Assembly (NCBI GenBank): GCA_002794735.1
Contig: NBAZ01000007.1
Span: 930,001-994,000, forward strand
From: Pyrrhoderma lamaoense
Lineage: Eukaryota; Basidiomycota; Agaricomycetes; Hymenochaetales; Hymenochaetaceae
DNA: 64,000 nucleotides
Direction of reading: 5' to 3'
Shown here in pieces: positions 1 to 11,919 of the stretch. The position numbers were made by a program, and so were the translations under genes. The first letter of the stretch is position 1, and each line of letters begins with the position of its first letter. The notes under the pieces were generated by a model. That model was not told the DNA's origin. It saw only the letters and a list, made by a program, of their open reading frames with translations, and searched no databases.

Positions 1-235
1 CTGAAGGGAGTGTGAAAGTTGTTGAATACCCTGAAGGTGAACGAGGTGCATGGCCTGTACGCGAACGAGAACGCGAAGTAGCTGAAGTACTCCGGGAAAG
101 GTTGCCTCCTGTTGCTGAGGTTGTTGTAGTTGCCGAGCTTGCTGTTCGTGGTTGTGGGGCGTGAATCTCGGGTTCACGGTCTGCGTCTGGGCGGACCGAG
201 GAAGGTGGGAGGTAGTGTGGCCTTTCTGTTGTCAT
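1..235 (-). CDS. 5' end of an unknown Ser/Thr/Arg-rich protein (partial)
   Basis: An open frame starts at an ATG at 235 in a good Kozak setting (CCACCATGA) and runs off the left edge without a stop, giving 78 codons. The peptide begins MTTERPHYLPPSS and is rich in Ser, Thr, Arg and Pro, with an (SR)n-like stretch near residue 55. It looks like a disordered N-terminus. No domain is visible and I do not recognise the family. Codon choice resembles that of the neighbouring genes. It is transcribed away from UBC9. Confidence 0.45.
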   Translation of the reverse strand, partial: MTTERPHYLPPSSVRPDADREPEIHAPQPRTASSATTTTSATGGNLSRSTSATSRSRSRTGHAPRSPSGYSTTFTLPS

Positions 236-3149
236 GGTGGGTGGATGGCCTGTGTTGAAGTCCAGCTAGGGCACCAGCGATTTAACCAAGAAACCCAAGA
301 AAAGCCTGAAACTTAAAGGTAGAGAGCTATAATTAAAAATGGTAAATGGGGGAATCGAATAATGAATTTATGTATGAGTGAATTATAATAAGGAAGAAGA
401 ATAAGCTATAGCAGATATGCTTGGAGGCCTGCCCAGCGACCGTGATTCCGGAGGAAAGAAGTGAAATGATAATAGGCGAAAGATTAGTAAGAGAGAGATG
501 ATGGATTTCTCGTGATCAAAGACCGATATAAGGCGCTGATTGCTTTGCCCTTGTAGATATTATGAGTGGATTACAAGGTGAGGATGGAGGGAAAGAGGAC
601 GAGGAGGCGCTCAACCTCGCAGACGTCTACTAGCGCCAGTAGAGTGCGACGTTTAGGTGCTAGTGACAGTGTCAACTGTATCGCGTCACGCTCATGAGCA
701 AGTCAATAACAAAATATGTGCAAACAACACGCTCACTAACTAATAACTCCTATCACTCATCACTTGTCACTTTGTTTGATTGTTTTACTTTTCAGTTTGA
801 AATTCCAGGACAGTACTATTTTTAGAGTCGTGCTCGTCAGTTTTCAATAACTGATTACCACTCTTCAATGTACTAATATACACACGCAAAACTTAAGACT
901 CCCATGTTTGATATAACTTCAATTTTCACCTAAATGCGAAACATGCACATATAATTGTTGGAAACCAATGTACTTATCTTAGGATATTACCTCCGGCTAA
1001 GCTTACAATGCATATACGAGGCTCTGATATAAATTGCAAGAAAGTCAAGATTGACACAAGTAAACTCTCAAGGAACAATACAAGACCCATATGAGTACAG
1101 ATCAGATGATACACAAATTATTAAAAAAATGAATACAGGTTATTATCTCCCTTCGGAGAAGAAGTAGAATCAGACAGATTAGAGTTGTTTACCTTAATTT
1201 AAGACAAGATCGGATCACGTATATGTTTTGAAAGAGGTAGATGAGTTGATGCTACTGTGTCGACTTCCACGGGAGGGTATGCATACTGAGATAGATCTTC
1301 TTCTACTCGAGTAAGAGAGATCTTATCGCTACTTAGAGCTTAGTAAGATCAAGAGACTTGTTTACTAAAAAACTCGGATAGGAAGCAGAGAAAGAGCCAC
1401 ATCATATCTAAACCATGATCCTCTCCCATCCTGACCTTCCGCATTGATGCTTTGGGATACAACTGAGTACTCTTCTTATGGGCCATGGAGCTCGAACAAG
1501 CCCAGCAAATCAGAACATCGATCACGGGGTATGTTCCTGTGTGCCTCATGTTTTCGCTTTTTCCTCTGCTGTCAGAGTCGGCGTGTGATACACATTGTGT
1601 TGCTTCTTCTTCCTGTCAATATCAATAACGATCATCTTCTGTGTTACCACCCCGAGTCTAGTCCTTCGTGTCTTGACTTGTTTATAGTTGCACCTTCTTC
1701 GCTCTATCCTAGCCTGGTGCAAGTAGTCCGAGGTTCATAAAAACCATCCTCTTTATCTCTATATCTATACCTCGATTCACTCGAAGTTGATACTCCCTGA
1801 CAATTTCAATATGAAACTTACAGTTACCTTATCCAAGCTTAGACCTTGTTGTCATATTCCATCAAGCTTCCGCATCATCATCAAATGATAGAAAAGGTGT
1901 ATCTGTATCTGCTTTTTACGTTGTTTCACACATATCTATCAAAAATCAGTGTGTTTACAAATATAGGGCGACATACCGTTCGAGGGTCAAAACTTCTACG
2001 GCTATAATCTAAATCCGTGCTTTTTCAGTGTTGGAACTGGAAAGTAGCTGCCGATGAGGCGATAGCTAGTGTCTATCGTAAGCTTTGCCAGGTATGCGCA
2101 TTATTCTGCGAGTATGGCAGATTTGGAAATCCTACTCCTGGAGTTCACCTCGCACTCTGTGTTGCGGCATTTTCCATTCCCAAAGGCATAGCAAGCTACC
2201 TCTTGTCATATCAGAGGGTTCTATCAGTTTCTGTTTCATCAGAGTCCAGCAGTATCTGGAGCACACCCAGATTCTTGTAGCTTTTATTGAGAGTATGATT
2301 ACCCGACTATATCCAGCGAGCCGATAGAGAGTTTAAGTCATATTGTTGGAACTAGCTTTCCAAGCTGCATTGATAAGAGTTTTGATCATGTCCTTCAGAG
2401 TTTCAAGATAATTCTCATCCCCAGGTAACAAACACATCCTTGAGTCCGCTCTGTACATAATAGTTTTCAACAACGATAAGGTAGTCTTCTTTGACCCGAT
2501 GAACTGCTACTGTGTTGATATCGAATCTATATATCGCTGTTTTGGGAACAAAAAAATCAAATGTACAATCGAGAATCGAAATCTCTTGGACTCTCCTATT
2601 GGATTCCAAGTTAAATCTACTGACGATTATCGGTCGTCTTATTATTAGCGCAATCTTTTTCGGTTTAGCAGTGATGTTCTTCGGTATCTTAGAATGTATT
2701 GTTGACTTCTTCCTGTAGGCACCACTAAAAAGGGGATAGAGAGTTCGAAGTTCTTTTACTGACAGATTAGAAGTCCCCCTATATGGCTGGCCTGTATCCA
2801 CTTGAAGGAATATCCGTCATTACTTAGTACAAATTAACAGGGAGAAGAAGAGACACAAAGGCTTGAGTTCCTTTAGTGATAGCATACCTTGAGAAGAACA
2901 GGATTCTTCACGTCGGACTTTCAGTATTTTTTTTCTCATACGGCCGGTGCCGCCTGAGATAACAGAGACTGTAAAAGCTGGGTATTGATACTGGTCGGTT
3001 GTGCGTACTTTATCGCAACCTCGTTCCGGTTCCCGATGTCGCGAGTAGGTTAAGCAAGCACACAAAATATGCGCAAACAACACGCGCACCCGGCTCACGT
3101 CACTCACCATTTTGGCACTTTATTTGTTTCTTGTTCGACTGAACGAGAC
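236..3149. other. Gene-poor stretch upstream of UBC9
   Basis: I find no convincing gene in these 2.9 kb. Several frames stay open for 60 to 130 codons on either strand. The longest, on the minus strand at 2415-2801, lacks an ATG start and any motif I know. A segment near 709-782 resembles the UBC9 upstream region at 3062-3134 (see findings). The stretch may be long intergenic DNA or a decayed insertion. Confidence 0.5.
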
Positions 3150-4157
3150 ATGGCTGGTATATGCAGAACAAGACTTGCTGAGGAGCGTAAGCAATGGAGA
3201 AAAGACCATCCATTCGTGAGTTCTCCAGTTCTCCTTTCGTCTTACTCTGCAATGGTGAAGTTAGGGTTACATCCGCTAATTAGTTCCGCTTTCATGCACT
3301 TAACATGACTAGGGTTTTTATGCACGTCCGTCAAAGTCACAGGATGGGTCTATGAATCTGATGGAATGGGAAGTTGGAATTCCGGGCAAGTCAGGTGTAA
3401 GTATTTCTCGTTGGGATATGAAGGAATGAGCGCTTATTATTCAGTGAATTTGGCGTTTACATGATATAGACTGCATGGGAGGGTGGAATATACAAACTTG
3501 TAATGATATTCCCAGAAGGTATGTATAGTCCATTCCTTTGACTGTATCAATAATCAAAGTTACTGATCTTGAGCCTATGAAATACGTTTTGATGGTCGCA
3601 GATTATCCTACGAAGCCACCCAAATGTGAGCTTAATGGTTAAGAAAGCCGAGGTTTCCTAGTTGGTGCTAATATACTCTGTTGCTATTCGTAGGCAAATT
3701 CACACCGCCGCTTTTCCACCCGAATGTATACCCGTCGGGTACTGTCTGTCTATCTATTTTAGACGAGGAAAAGTCGTGGAAGCCGGCTATTACCATCAAG
3801 CAGGTGAGTACGAGTACAACTGATCTTGGATGCTTTATGGATAAGATGAAGTGGACTCTGACCTTGTGTTGTTGAAGATACTACTTGGGATACAGGATCT
3901 CTTAACAGATCCTAATGTCAATGATCCTGCACAGAGCGATGCATATACCTTATTCAAGTAAGAAGAAGTTTCTCACTGCGCTTTTAAAAATGGAGTGACT
4001 GACACAGGTTGGAATAAATTATAGGAATGACAGAGCTGCGTATGAGTGAGTAGAGTTTATATCCCTGAGAAATGAGTAAGGAGATGAGATGTCCTGACAT
4101 GTTTTATTTTACAGACGGAAAGTCAAGCAACAAGCGCGAGAGAATATCCCCAAGTGA
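3150..4157 (+). CDS. UBC9: SUMO-conjugating enzyme E2 (Ubc9), 8 exons
   Basis: Transfers SUMO from the E1 enzyme to lysines of target proteins, mainly in the nucleus. Splicing exons 3150-3215, 3313-3396, 3470-3518, 3602-3625, 3694-3803, 3878-3957, 4025-4045 and 4115-4157 gives 158 residues, the usual length of the family, and every junction keeps phase with GT-AG borders. The E2 core is intact: the HPN motif at residues 83-85 and catalytic Cys93 in GTVCLSIL, at the same number as in human UBC9. The start [16 protein letters not shown] fits the family N-terminus. Two exons are only 24 and 21 bases long. Identification is firm. Confidence 0.96.
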
Positions 4158-4684
4158 TATTGTGTATGGCTAATCATGTTCGCTGTTTCATCTCTTTACA
4201 TACTCTCTTCTGCTTTGATCTGTTGTTTTTGTGTTTTTCTTTTTTAATTCTTCACTTCTTCTATGCTTATAGTGTAACTCTGTGACATGTGATGTAACGG
4301 ATGTGTGTGTAATAAAGGATGAATCGAATACAAGTAAAAATTTACAGGGTTGTCACGTCGCAACAGTGTCACTTACTTGGTCGCTTTACGATGATCGACA
4401 GGTCACGCTGTTTTTGTTTGGCCCACATGGATTGGCATAGCAATAGTGTTATAAAATACGTACACGGCAACTAGTTCCCTCACGCCGACTTACCGACTCC
4501 GTCACAGGTCTTTTTACTTCTCCCCGCCATCTCTCTCAACTCTTTCTTCTGCTCTTCAAGTCACCTTTAACCTCACTCTTTCTCTCGCGTTCTGGCTCCC
4601 CAGCGCATCCCAAAACCAATCACAGTCGTTCTTTAAGTTTTTCATTCATAGACCTTTAACGCTCCACCTTTTTCTTTCTCAACC
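4158..4684. promoter_or_regulatory. UBC9 3' end and FKS1 upstream region
   Basis: This gap holds the UBC9 3' region, with the polyadenylation-like AATAAA at 4310-4315 (in TAATAAAGG), and the FKS1 leader. From about 4500 to 4684 the plus strand is strongly C/T-rich, as is common just upstream of highly expressed fungal genes. It ends in the Kozak context CAACCATGG. Confidence 0.45.
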
Positions 4685-7600
4685 ATGGCCGGCCGACCTG
4701 GTTACGGCGGCCCTCCTCTCCCATCTAATGTGCGCAATCCCTTTCAAAACCCTCCAGGCTATGGAGGAGGGGGTTATGATACAGAGTCGGACGGCGGTAG
4801 TATGTACGGCCGCCCCGGTGTTCCGCAGTATAATAACAGTAGCACGCACCTTAATTCTAGAGACCCTTCGGTGAGTGGAACTACTCCTCTTTCCCCCTTT
4901 TAAATCTTTTCGTCATTCTCAAAAAGCTATGGTTCGCTTACTATGCCATCATCTCTCCCATGTATTGAAATGACAGTACGCAATGACAACGAGTCTGAAG
5001 TGGATGTATATGGGAATCAATATGAGCCGTCTATCGACTCACACACTGGTCCCAGCTACCCTTCGGGCTTGAGTAGCTACTCTGACATGCCTGGCCCGAA
5101 GGGTTCGAAAGATCCTTATCCAGCATGGACCGCAGACCGTCAAATTCCTATGTCCACTGAGTGAGTTCTTATCTCTATTATGGCATGACTTCCCCCCTGT
5201 ACCCCTTTCGCACGCATCGGCGTCGATGAATTTCCTGGCAAAACTTCTTCCTAAGAGTCTAGAAAGCTTCCTGCAATACCCTTAATGTCTCGACACCGAT
5301 CCCGTCGTCATCATTGTACTGATCTCATTTCACAGAGAAATTGAAGACATATTCCTCGACTTAACGCAAAAATTCGGTTTTCAGCGTGACTCTATGCGTA
5401 ATATGTTCGACTTTCTCATGACTCTTTTAGATAGTCGTGCTTCGCGTATGACTCCTAACCAGGCTCTTCTCACTTTGCACGCTGACTATATCGGTGGGCA
5501 AAATGCTAACTATCGGAAATGGTATTTCGCCGCACAACTCAATCTGGACGATGCTGTTGGGCAAACACAAAACCCCGGTCTACAACGCCTTCGAACTATA
5601 CGTGGACAAAAGGGTCCAGCATCTACTGGCGAGAAATCGTTGAATAGCGCTCTTGATCGTTGGCGTCATGCTATGAATAATATGAGTCAGTACGACCGTC
5701 TTCGTCAAATTGCATTGTACTTGCTATGCTGGGGTGAAGCTGGTAATGTTCGCTTCATGCCCGAGTGCATGTGCTTCATCTTCAAGTGTGCGGATGACTA
5801 CTACCGTAGTCCGGAATGTCAGAACAGAGTTGATCCTGTTCCGGAGGGTTTATATCTTCACACGATTATTAAACCCTTATATCGATTCCTTCGTGATCAG
5901 GGATACGAAAAATTAGATGGGAAATTTGTGAGAAGAGAAAAGGACCATCACGAGATTATTGGTTACGATGATGTTAATCAGTTGTTCTGGTATCCAGAAG
6001 GTTTGGCGCGAATTGTCCTTAACGACAAAGTATGTACTGTTCTATAGCTTGATTCCAAAGGTTAATCATTGATCCACCCCATCAGAGTCGTTTAGTGGAT
6101 CTAGCACCCGCTCAGCGGTATATAAATTTAGAAAAGGTTGACTGGAACAGAGTATTCTTCAAAACATTTTTCGAAAAACGTTCAATCCTTCATCTTCTCA
6201 TTAACTTTAACCGTATATGGATTCTACACGTCTGTCCGTATTGGTTCTATACGGCGTTCAATTCGCCCAAGGTTTATACTCCTGCGCTTGCATCAGAGCC
6301 TTCCGCCGCCATGACTTGGTCTGCTGTTGCCTTAGGAGGAGCTGTTGCTACGTTCATCATGATCTTCGCAACCCTCGCTGAATTCTCTCATATTCCGACG
6401 ACTTGGAATAATGCCTCTCATCTTAGTGCTCGCTTGCTTATTCTTTTGATTTTACTCGCTCTTACAGCTGGACCTACATTCTACATCGCGATTACTGATG
6501 GTACGGATAGCAATGTCCCCTTGATTGTTGGCATTGTTCAGTTTTTCATCTCGCTTCTTGTGACGATTATCTTTGCAATTATCCCGTCTGGAAGGATGTT
6601 TGGTGATCGTGTTGCGGGCAAATCACGTAAATATATGGCCAGCCAGACTTTTACTGCTTCATATCCCGAGTTGGATAGAAGTGCGCGCATGGCCTCCATC
6701 ATTATGTGGCTTTTGATTTTCGGGTGCAAGTTAACTGAATCTTATTTCTTCTTGACGAGCTCATTCAGTGGTCCTATCGCTGTTATGGTACCTACTAGGG
6801 TGCAAAACTGTAGTGACATATACTTCGGTTCCGCATTATGTAGAAATCAGGTCCCCATCACACTTTCGCTGATGTACTTCATGGATCTAGTTCTTTTCTT
6901 CTTGGATACCTACTTATGGTATATTATTTGGCTTGTGGTCTTCAGTATCGCACGGTCATTTAGTCTTGGTTTGTCTATCTGGACTCCATGGAAGGATGTC
7001 TACACTCGTATGCCGAAGCGTATATACGCTAAGCTTCTCGCAACCGCGGAAATGGAAGTGAAATACAAACCGAAGGTACTAGTATCACAGATTTGGAATG
7101 CAGTTATCATCTCTATGTATCGCGAGCACTTGCTTTCGATTGATCATGTCCAACGTCTCCTCTATCACCAAGTTGATGGACCAGATGGCCGTCGTACCCT
7201 TCGTGCACCACCTTTCTTCACAGCCCAGGACAGTACAAGCTTGAAGGGCAATTTCTTTCCTCCTGGAGGAGAAGCGGAACGTCGAATCTCTTTCTTTGCT
7301 TCATCTTTGACGACCGAGCTTCCAGAACCATTGCCAGTCGATGCTATGCCTACCTTTACGGTTCTTGTTCCCCATTACTCAGAAAAGATTCTTCTCAGTT
7401 TGCGAGAGATCATCCGTGAGGAAGACCAGAACACTCGGGTTACGCTCTTAGAATACCTTAAACAATTGCATCCCGTTGAATGGGATAATTTTGTTAAGGA
7501 TACTAAAATACTTGCTGAGGAATCATCATTCGGTCTGGATTCTCACGATGAAAAAGCCAAGAAAGTGGATGATCTTCCATTCTATTGTATTGGTTTCAAG

Positions 7601-10594
7601 ACTGCTTCTCCTGAGTACACTCTTCGTACCCGTATCTGGGCTTCGTTACGTGCACAAACACTTTATCGTACTGTGTCTGGGATGATGAACTATTCAAAGG
7701 CTATTAAGCTTCTCTATCGTGTGGAAAATCCAGAGGTTGTTCAGCTTTTCAGTGGTAACACGGACCGATTGGAACGTGAACTCGAACGTATGGCACGCAG
7801 GAAGTTCCGTTTCTGTATCTCTATGCAGCGGTACTCGAAATTCAATCCACAGGAACTTGAGAATGCAGAATTCTTGTTACGTGCTTATCCTGACTTACAA
7901 ATTGCATACTTGGACGAGGAGCCCCCCATGCAAAAAGGTGGTGACCCAAGATTGTTCTCTGTGCTCATTGATGGTCATTCTGAGGCTGATGAGAATGGAA
8001 AGCGTAAGCCCAAATTCCGTATTGAGTTACCTGGTAACCCCATCATTGGAGACGGGAAGTCAGATAATCAGAATCACGCAATTGTCTTCTATCGTGGTGA
8101 ATATCTGCAGCTCATTGATGCTAACCAAGACAACTATCTTGAAGAATGTATTAAGATCAGGAATATTCTTGGTGAATTTGAGGAATATTCGATTTCAAGT
8201 CAAAGTCCTTACGCTCAATGGGGTCACAAAGAGTTCAAGAAGTCTCCTGTAGCTATCATTGGTACTCGTGAATACATTTTCTCAGAGAACATTGGTGTAC
8301 TTGGTGATATTGCCGCCGGAAAGGAACAAACGTTCGGTACCATGACCGCTCGCGCTTTGGCATGGATTGGAGGCAAACTGCATTACGGACATCCCGATTT
8401 CCTTAACGCACTATTCATGACTACTCGCGGAGGTGTATCAAAAGCTCAAAAGGGTCTGCATCTCAATGAAGATATTTTCGCTGGTATGAATGCGTTCGGA
8501 CGTGGTGGTCGAATCAAGCACTCGGAGTACTATCAATGTGGTAAAGGTCGTGATCTTGGGTTCGGAACGATTTTGAATTTCCAGACTAAGATTGGAACTG
8601 GTATGGGTGAACAAATGCTCAGTCGAGAATATTACTATCTTGGTACTCAGTTGCCCATTGACCGTTTCCTGACGTTCTACTATGGTCACCCTGGTTTCCA
8701 CATGAACAATATCCTTATTATCTTCTCAGTGCGGGTGTTCATGTTTGTTTGTAAGCACATGTTCATTATCTTTTCATTGAATCGTCGAAGTTGACTTTTT
8801 ATCAGTGGTTTTCTTGGGTACACTAAACAAATCTCTTAATATCTGTGTTACGGATGCCGATGGAAATCCAATCGCGGGACAAGGAGGATGTTACAATCTC
8901 CAGCCTGCATTCGACTGGATTAAGCGCTGCATCATCTCTATCTTCTTAGTGTTCTTCATTGCATTTTTGCCCCTCTTCTTACAAGGCAAGTACCGTCTCA
9001 GTTCTTTGTTTGTCTCTTACTAATTTATTCGTCCACAGAACTGGTCGAACGAGGGACGGGATCGGCGTTAATTCGACTCTGCAAGCATTTCCTTTCATTG
9101 TCCCCAATTTTCGAAGTTTTCTCCACCCAGATCTATTCACAGGCTATCTTGAGCAACTTGACTTTTGGTGGTGCACGGTATATTGCAACTGGTCGAGGTT
9201 TCGCGACTACTCGTATGTCGTTCAGCATCTTGTACTCTCGATTTGCTGGGCCAAGTATATACATGGGTATGCGAACACTGATCATGTTGTTGTATGCAAC
9301 GATGACGGTGTGGATTCCTCACCTGCTTTACTTCTGGCTTTCTGTGTTATCTCTTTGCATCGCACCATTTGTCTTCAACCCCCACCAATTTTCGATCACA
9401 GATTTCATCATCGACTACAGAGAATTCTTGAGATGGATGTCGCGCGGCAACTCTAAAACTAAAGCCAGCAGTTGGTATGGCTATTGCCGTCTCTCTCGTA
9501 CGATGATTACTGGTTTCAAGAAAAAGAAATTAGGTCAACCATCTGATAAGATGTCTGGTGATACCCCCGTGCACGATGGAAGACTGTTTTGATATCGGAA
9601 GTCTTAATGCCGTTAGCCATGGCTGCCCTTGTAGTTATTGCATATATGTTCGTCAAATCGTTCAAGGTCAATGGCAAACAGCCCCCGAGTCCCCTAATCC
9701 GTATCGCACTCATTGCTATTGGCCCAATGGTTTGGAATGCAACAGTTTTATTGGCTTTGTTCTTTGTTTCTCTATTCTTGGGACCAATGCTCCAGGGTTG
9801 TTGTGCCAAGTTCGCCTCGGTTATGGCCGCCACTGCGCATTTCCTCGCTTTAGTCGGAATTGTTGCGTTCTTTGAATTCTTCGTAAGTTTATATATTTGC
9901 TTTGCTTTGGGTCGTTTTCGAGCTAAGTATATGTTCCACAGTGGTTCCTTGAGCTTTGGGATGCTTCACATGCCGTTCTCGGAATTATATGTATCATCGC
10001 TATCCAACGTGCTGTTCAGAAAATTTTGATTTCAGTCTTCTTGTCAAGAGAATTACAGCACGATGAAACTAACAGGGCCTGGTGGACGGGTAAATGGTAT
10101 GGAAGAGGTCTCGGTAACAAAGCAATGTCGCAGCCTGCTCGTGAATTTGTGGTCAAGATTGTTGAGATGTCGCTATGGAGCTCCGATTTCTTACTTGCGC
10201 ATCTTCTATTGTTCATTTTGACTCCACCACTATTCATTCCCTTCATTGACCGTCTACACTCAACGATGCTCTGTAAGTGTTTTATTAGCATCGCAAAGAA
10301 GTTAATATGATCACTAATTGTGTTTGCCTCTATCTAGTCTGGCTTCGTCCTTCAAAACAAATCCGAGCTCCTTTGTATTCAACTAAGCAAAAGAGACAAC
10401 GTCGTTGGGTCGTTTTCAAGTTCGGTATAGTGTACTTGCTTTCCATGGCTTTCTTTGGCGCTCTGATTGCTTTGCGTACGTATTTTCTAATTCACTTACA
10501 CCATGAGTCAATTTGACTGAATCTACTTATCTCTATAGCGGTCATTTTCCGTGATTATATTGAGTTCAACTGCACGCTTTGTTCAAACATTTAA
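4685..10594 (+). CDS. FKS1: 1,3-beta-glucan synthase catalytic subunit (GT48), 9 exons, two apparent 1-base frame breaks
   Basis: A plasma-membrane enzyme that polymerises UDP-glucose into cell-wall beta-1,3-glucan; it is the echinocandin target. Exons run about 4685-4870, 4977-5160, 5336-6029, 6086-8750, 8806-8985, 9039-9882, 9942-10272, 10338-10475 and 10539-10594. The N-terminus is Gly/Pro-rich, followed by the FKS1 domain (for example [20 protein letters not shown]), a first membrane block, the large cytosolic GT48 core ([28 protein letters not shown]) and a C-terminal membrane block. Adding one base at two places makes a 1,759-residue protein, within the family range. The breaks are the C-run at 9564-9568 and the GG at the first donor (4870-4871). 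Intron 5 (8986-9038) has a GC donor and a TACTAAT branch-like site. The rest is intact, so I read it as functional. Confidence 0.95.
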
Positions 10595-11919
10595 CGAAAA
10601 GTAATGCATGTGTATATGTCGAAGGCAACAGTCAGATACCCTTCCTTATCCTGTTTGCTCCCTTCTTTGCCTTCCCTTCTTTTATCTCATCCACTGGATT
10701 GGACCGGACTGGATCCCTTACGTAAACTGGATAATGATGAACACCTCGTATTTTTCTTGCCTTCCTTATCCCATCAGACGCTCAAATCTAATCTGTTGTT
10801 GGACATTATATTTCTTTTCATCGCCTTCGCGCCCGCACCTGCTATTTTCTCCAAAGTTTCTTGTTTTCCTCTATATCATCCTTATCCCTCAGCCGCCTTT
10901 ATTACCTTTTTCTCCTCAATTTTTCCTCCTTTCTTGCGCTAGTCTAAACTCTTGTCACATATCATCATCTACGACTATCTACGTGACTCCTCTTCACCCA
11001 CCTTGTCGTTATAATTAGCTCATTGTACCAACTGGAGAAAATGAATAATATCTTTTTTAAAATAAAAACCCTTAGCTCATTTGTATGATAATATCCTGAG
11101 ACGAGCTATAGGGATAAATACTACATAAATCAAGATGCTTAAACAATTGATTGTATTTGAGGTAAGGTTTAGGAGAAAGGATGGACATGTTGTGTCTATC
11201 GTAAGTAACTGAGTTATTGAAAAATGTATGCTATTCTATCTTTAAACGTAAATTTTTCCAGCCGTAGACATGCATGGACCTGTATTTCCGAGTTATTTAG
11301 TTCTGTAACCACTGCATTATAATTTTATATGCAATGCAAAAGATTTTTTCTTCACTTAAAATTTTCATCTTGTACAATTTTTGTTTGTTGAGCAAATTTT
11401 CGCATCCACTCGATTTGTAGGGTAAAAGTATCTAGCTAACGTAAAATTTAATCGTCGATTACTTTTTTCTTCTTTTGTTGCATTTCTGTGAGGAAAATCG
11501 TTTTACAATTAGCCACGATCAAAGAGCTAGCATTACTAGTGACCAGAGGTGGTTATGTGGCATGAGGTATCATCAGTATCTTCGATACTTTCGTTCCGCC
11601 CTTAAATGTTCTTGATTCTCAAGTAAACTATACTTGATCCCTATTTACGTTCTGGTCTACTGACATGAAAGATGCTCAATATATCTACTTTCCTACAGAT
11701 CTCGTCAAAACGAACAACTTGTCTGAGTTAAATACACTTACAAGAAGAAAAAGAGAAAGAATACAGATAATTGTGTACATAGTACATTGAGATGTAACAA
11801 AAACAAAACATGAAGCTAGTCCATTCCCAGGTGTGCAATGATGATGTGTGATGAAAGATAACAGACTGCGCTATATATAATAAAGGTTGAGGACACACGA
11901 ACACAAGTACAATTTATAA
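10595..11919. other. Intergenic region between convergent FKS1 and the URI-like gene
   Basis: Contains the 3' ends of two convergent genes. The first 400 bases are C/T-rich, which keeps overlapping frames open (10604-11018), but these have no codon bias or motif and look like chance. The rest is A/T-rich. No RNA gene or repeat was recognised. Confidence 0.5.

Noticed and set aside
7719..8252. 177-codon ORF inside FKS1 in another frame
   Set aside because: It is fully covered by the FKS1 GT48 core, whose match to the family is beyond doubt.
10604..11018. Two overlapping plus-strand ORFs of 112 and 136 codons
   Set aside because: They sit in the C/T-rich 3' region of FKS1, are in two overlapping frames, are rich in Leu, Ser, Pro and Phe, and lack any motif. 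Composition explains them.
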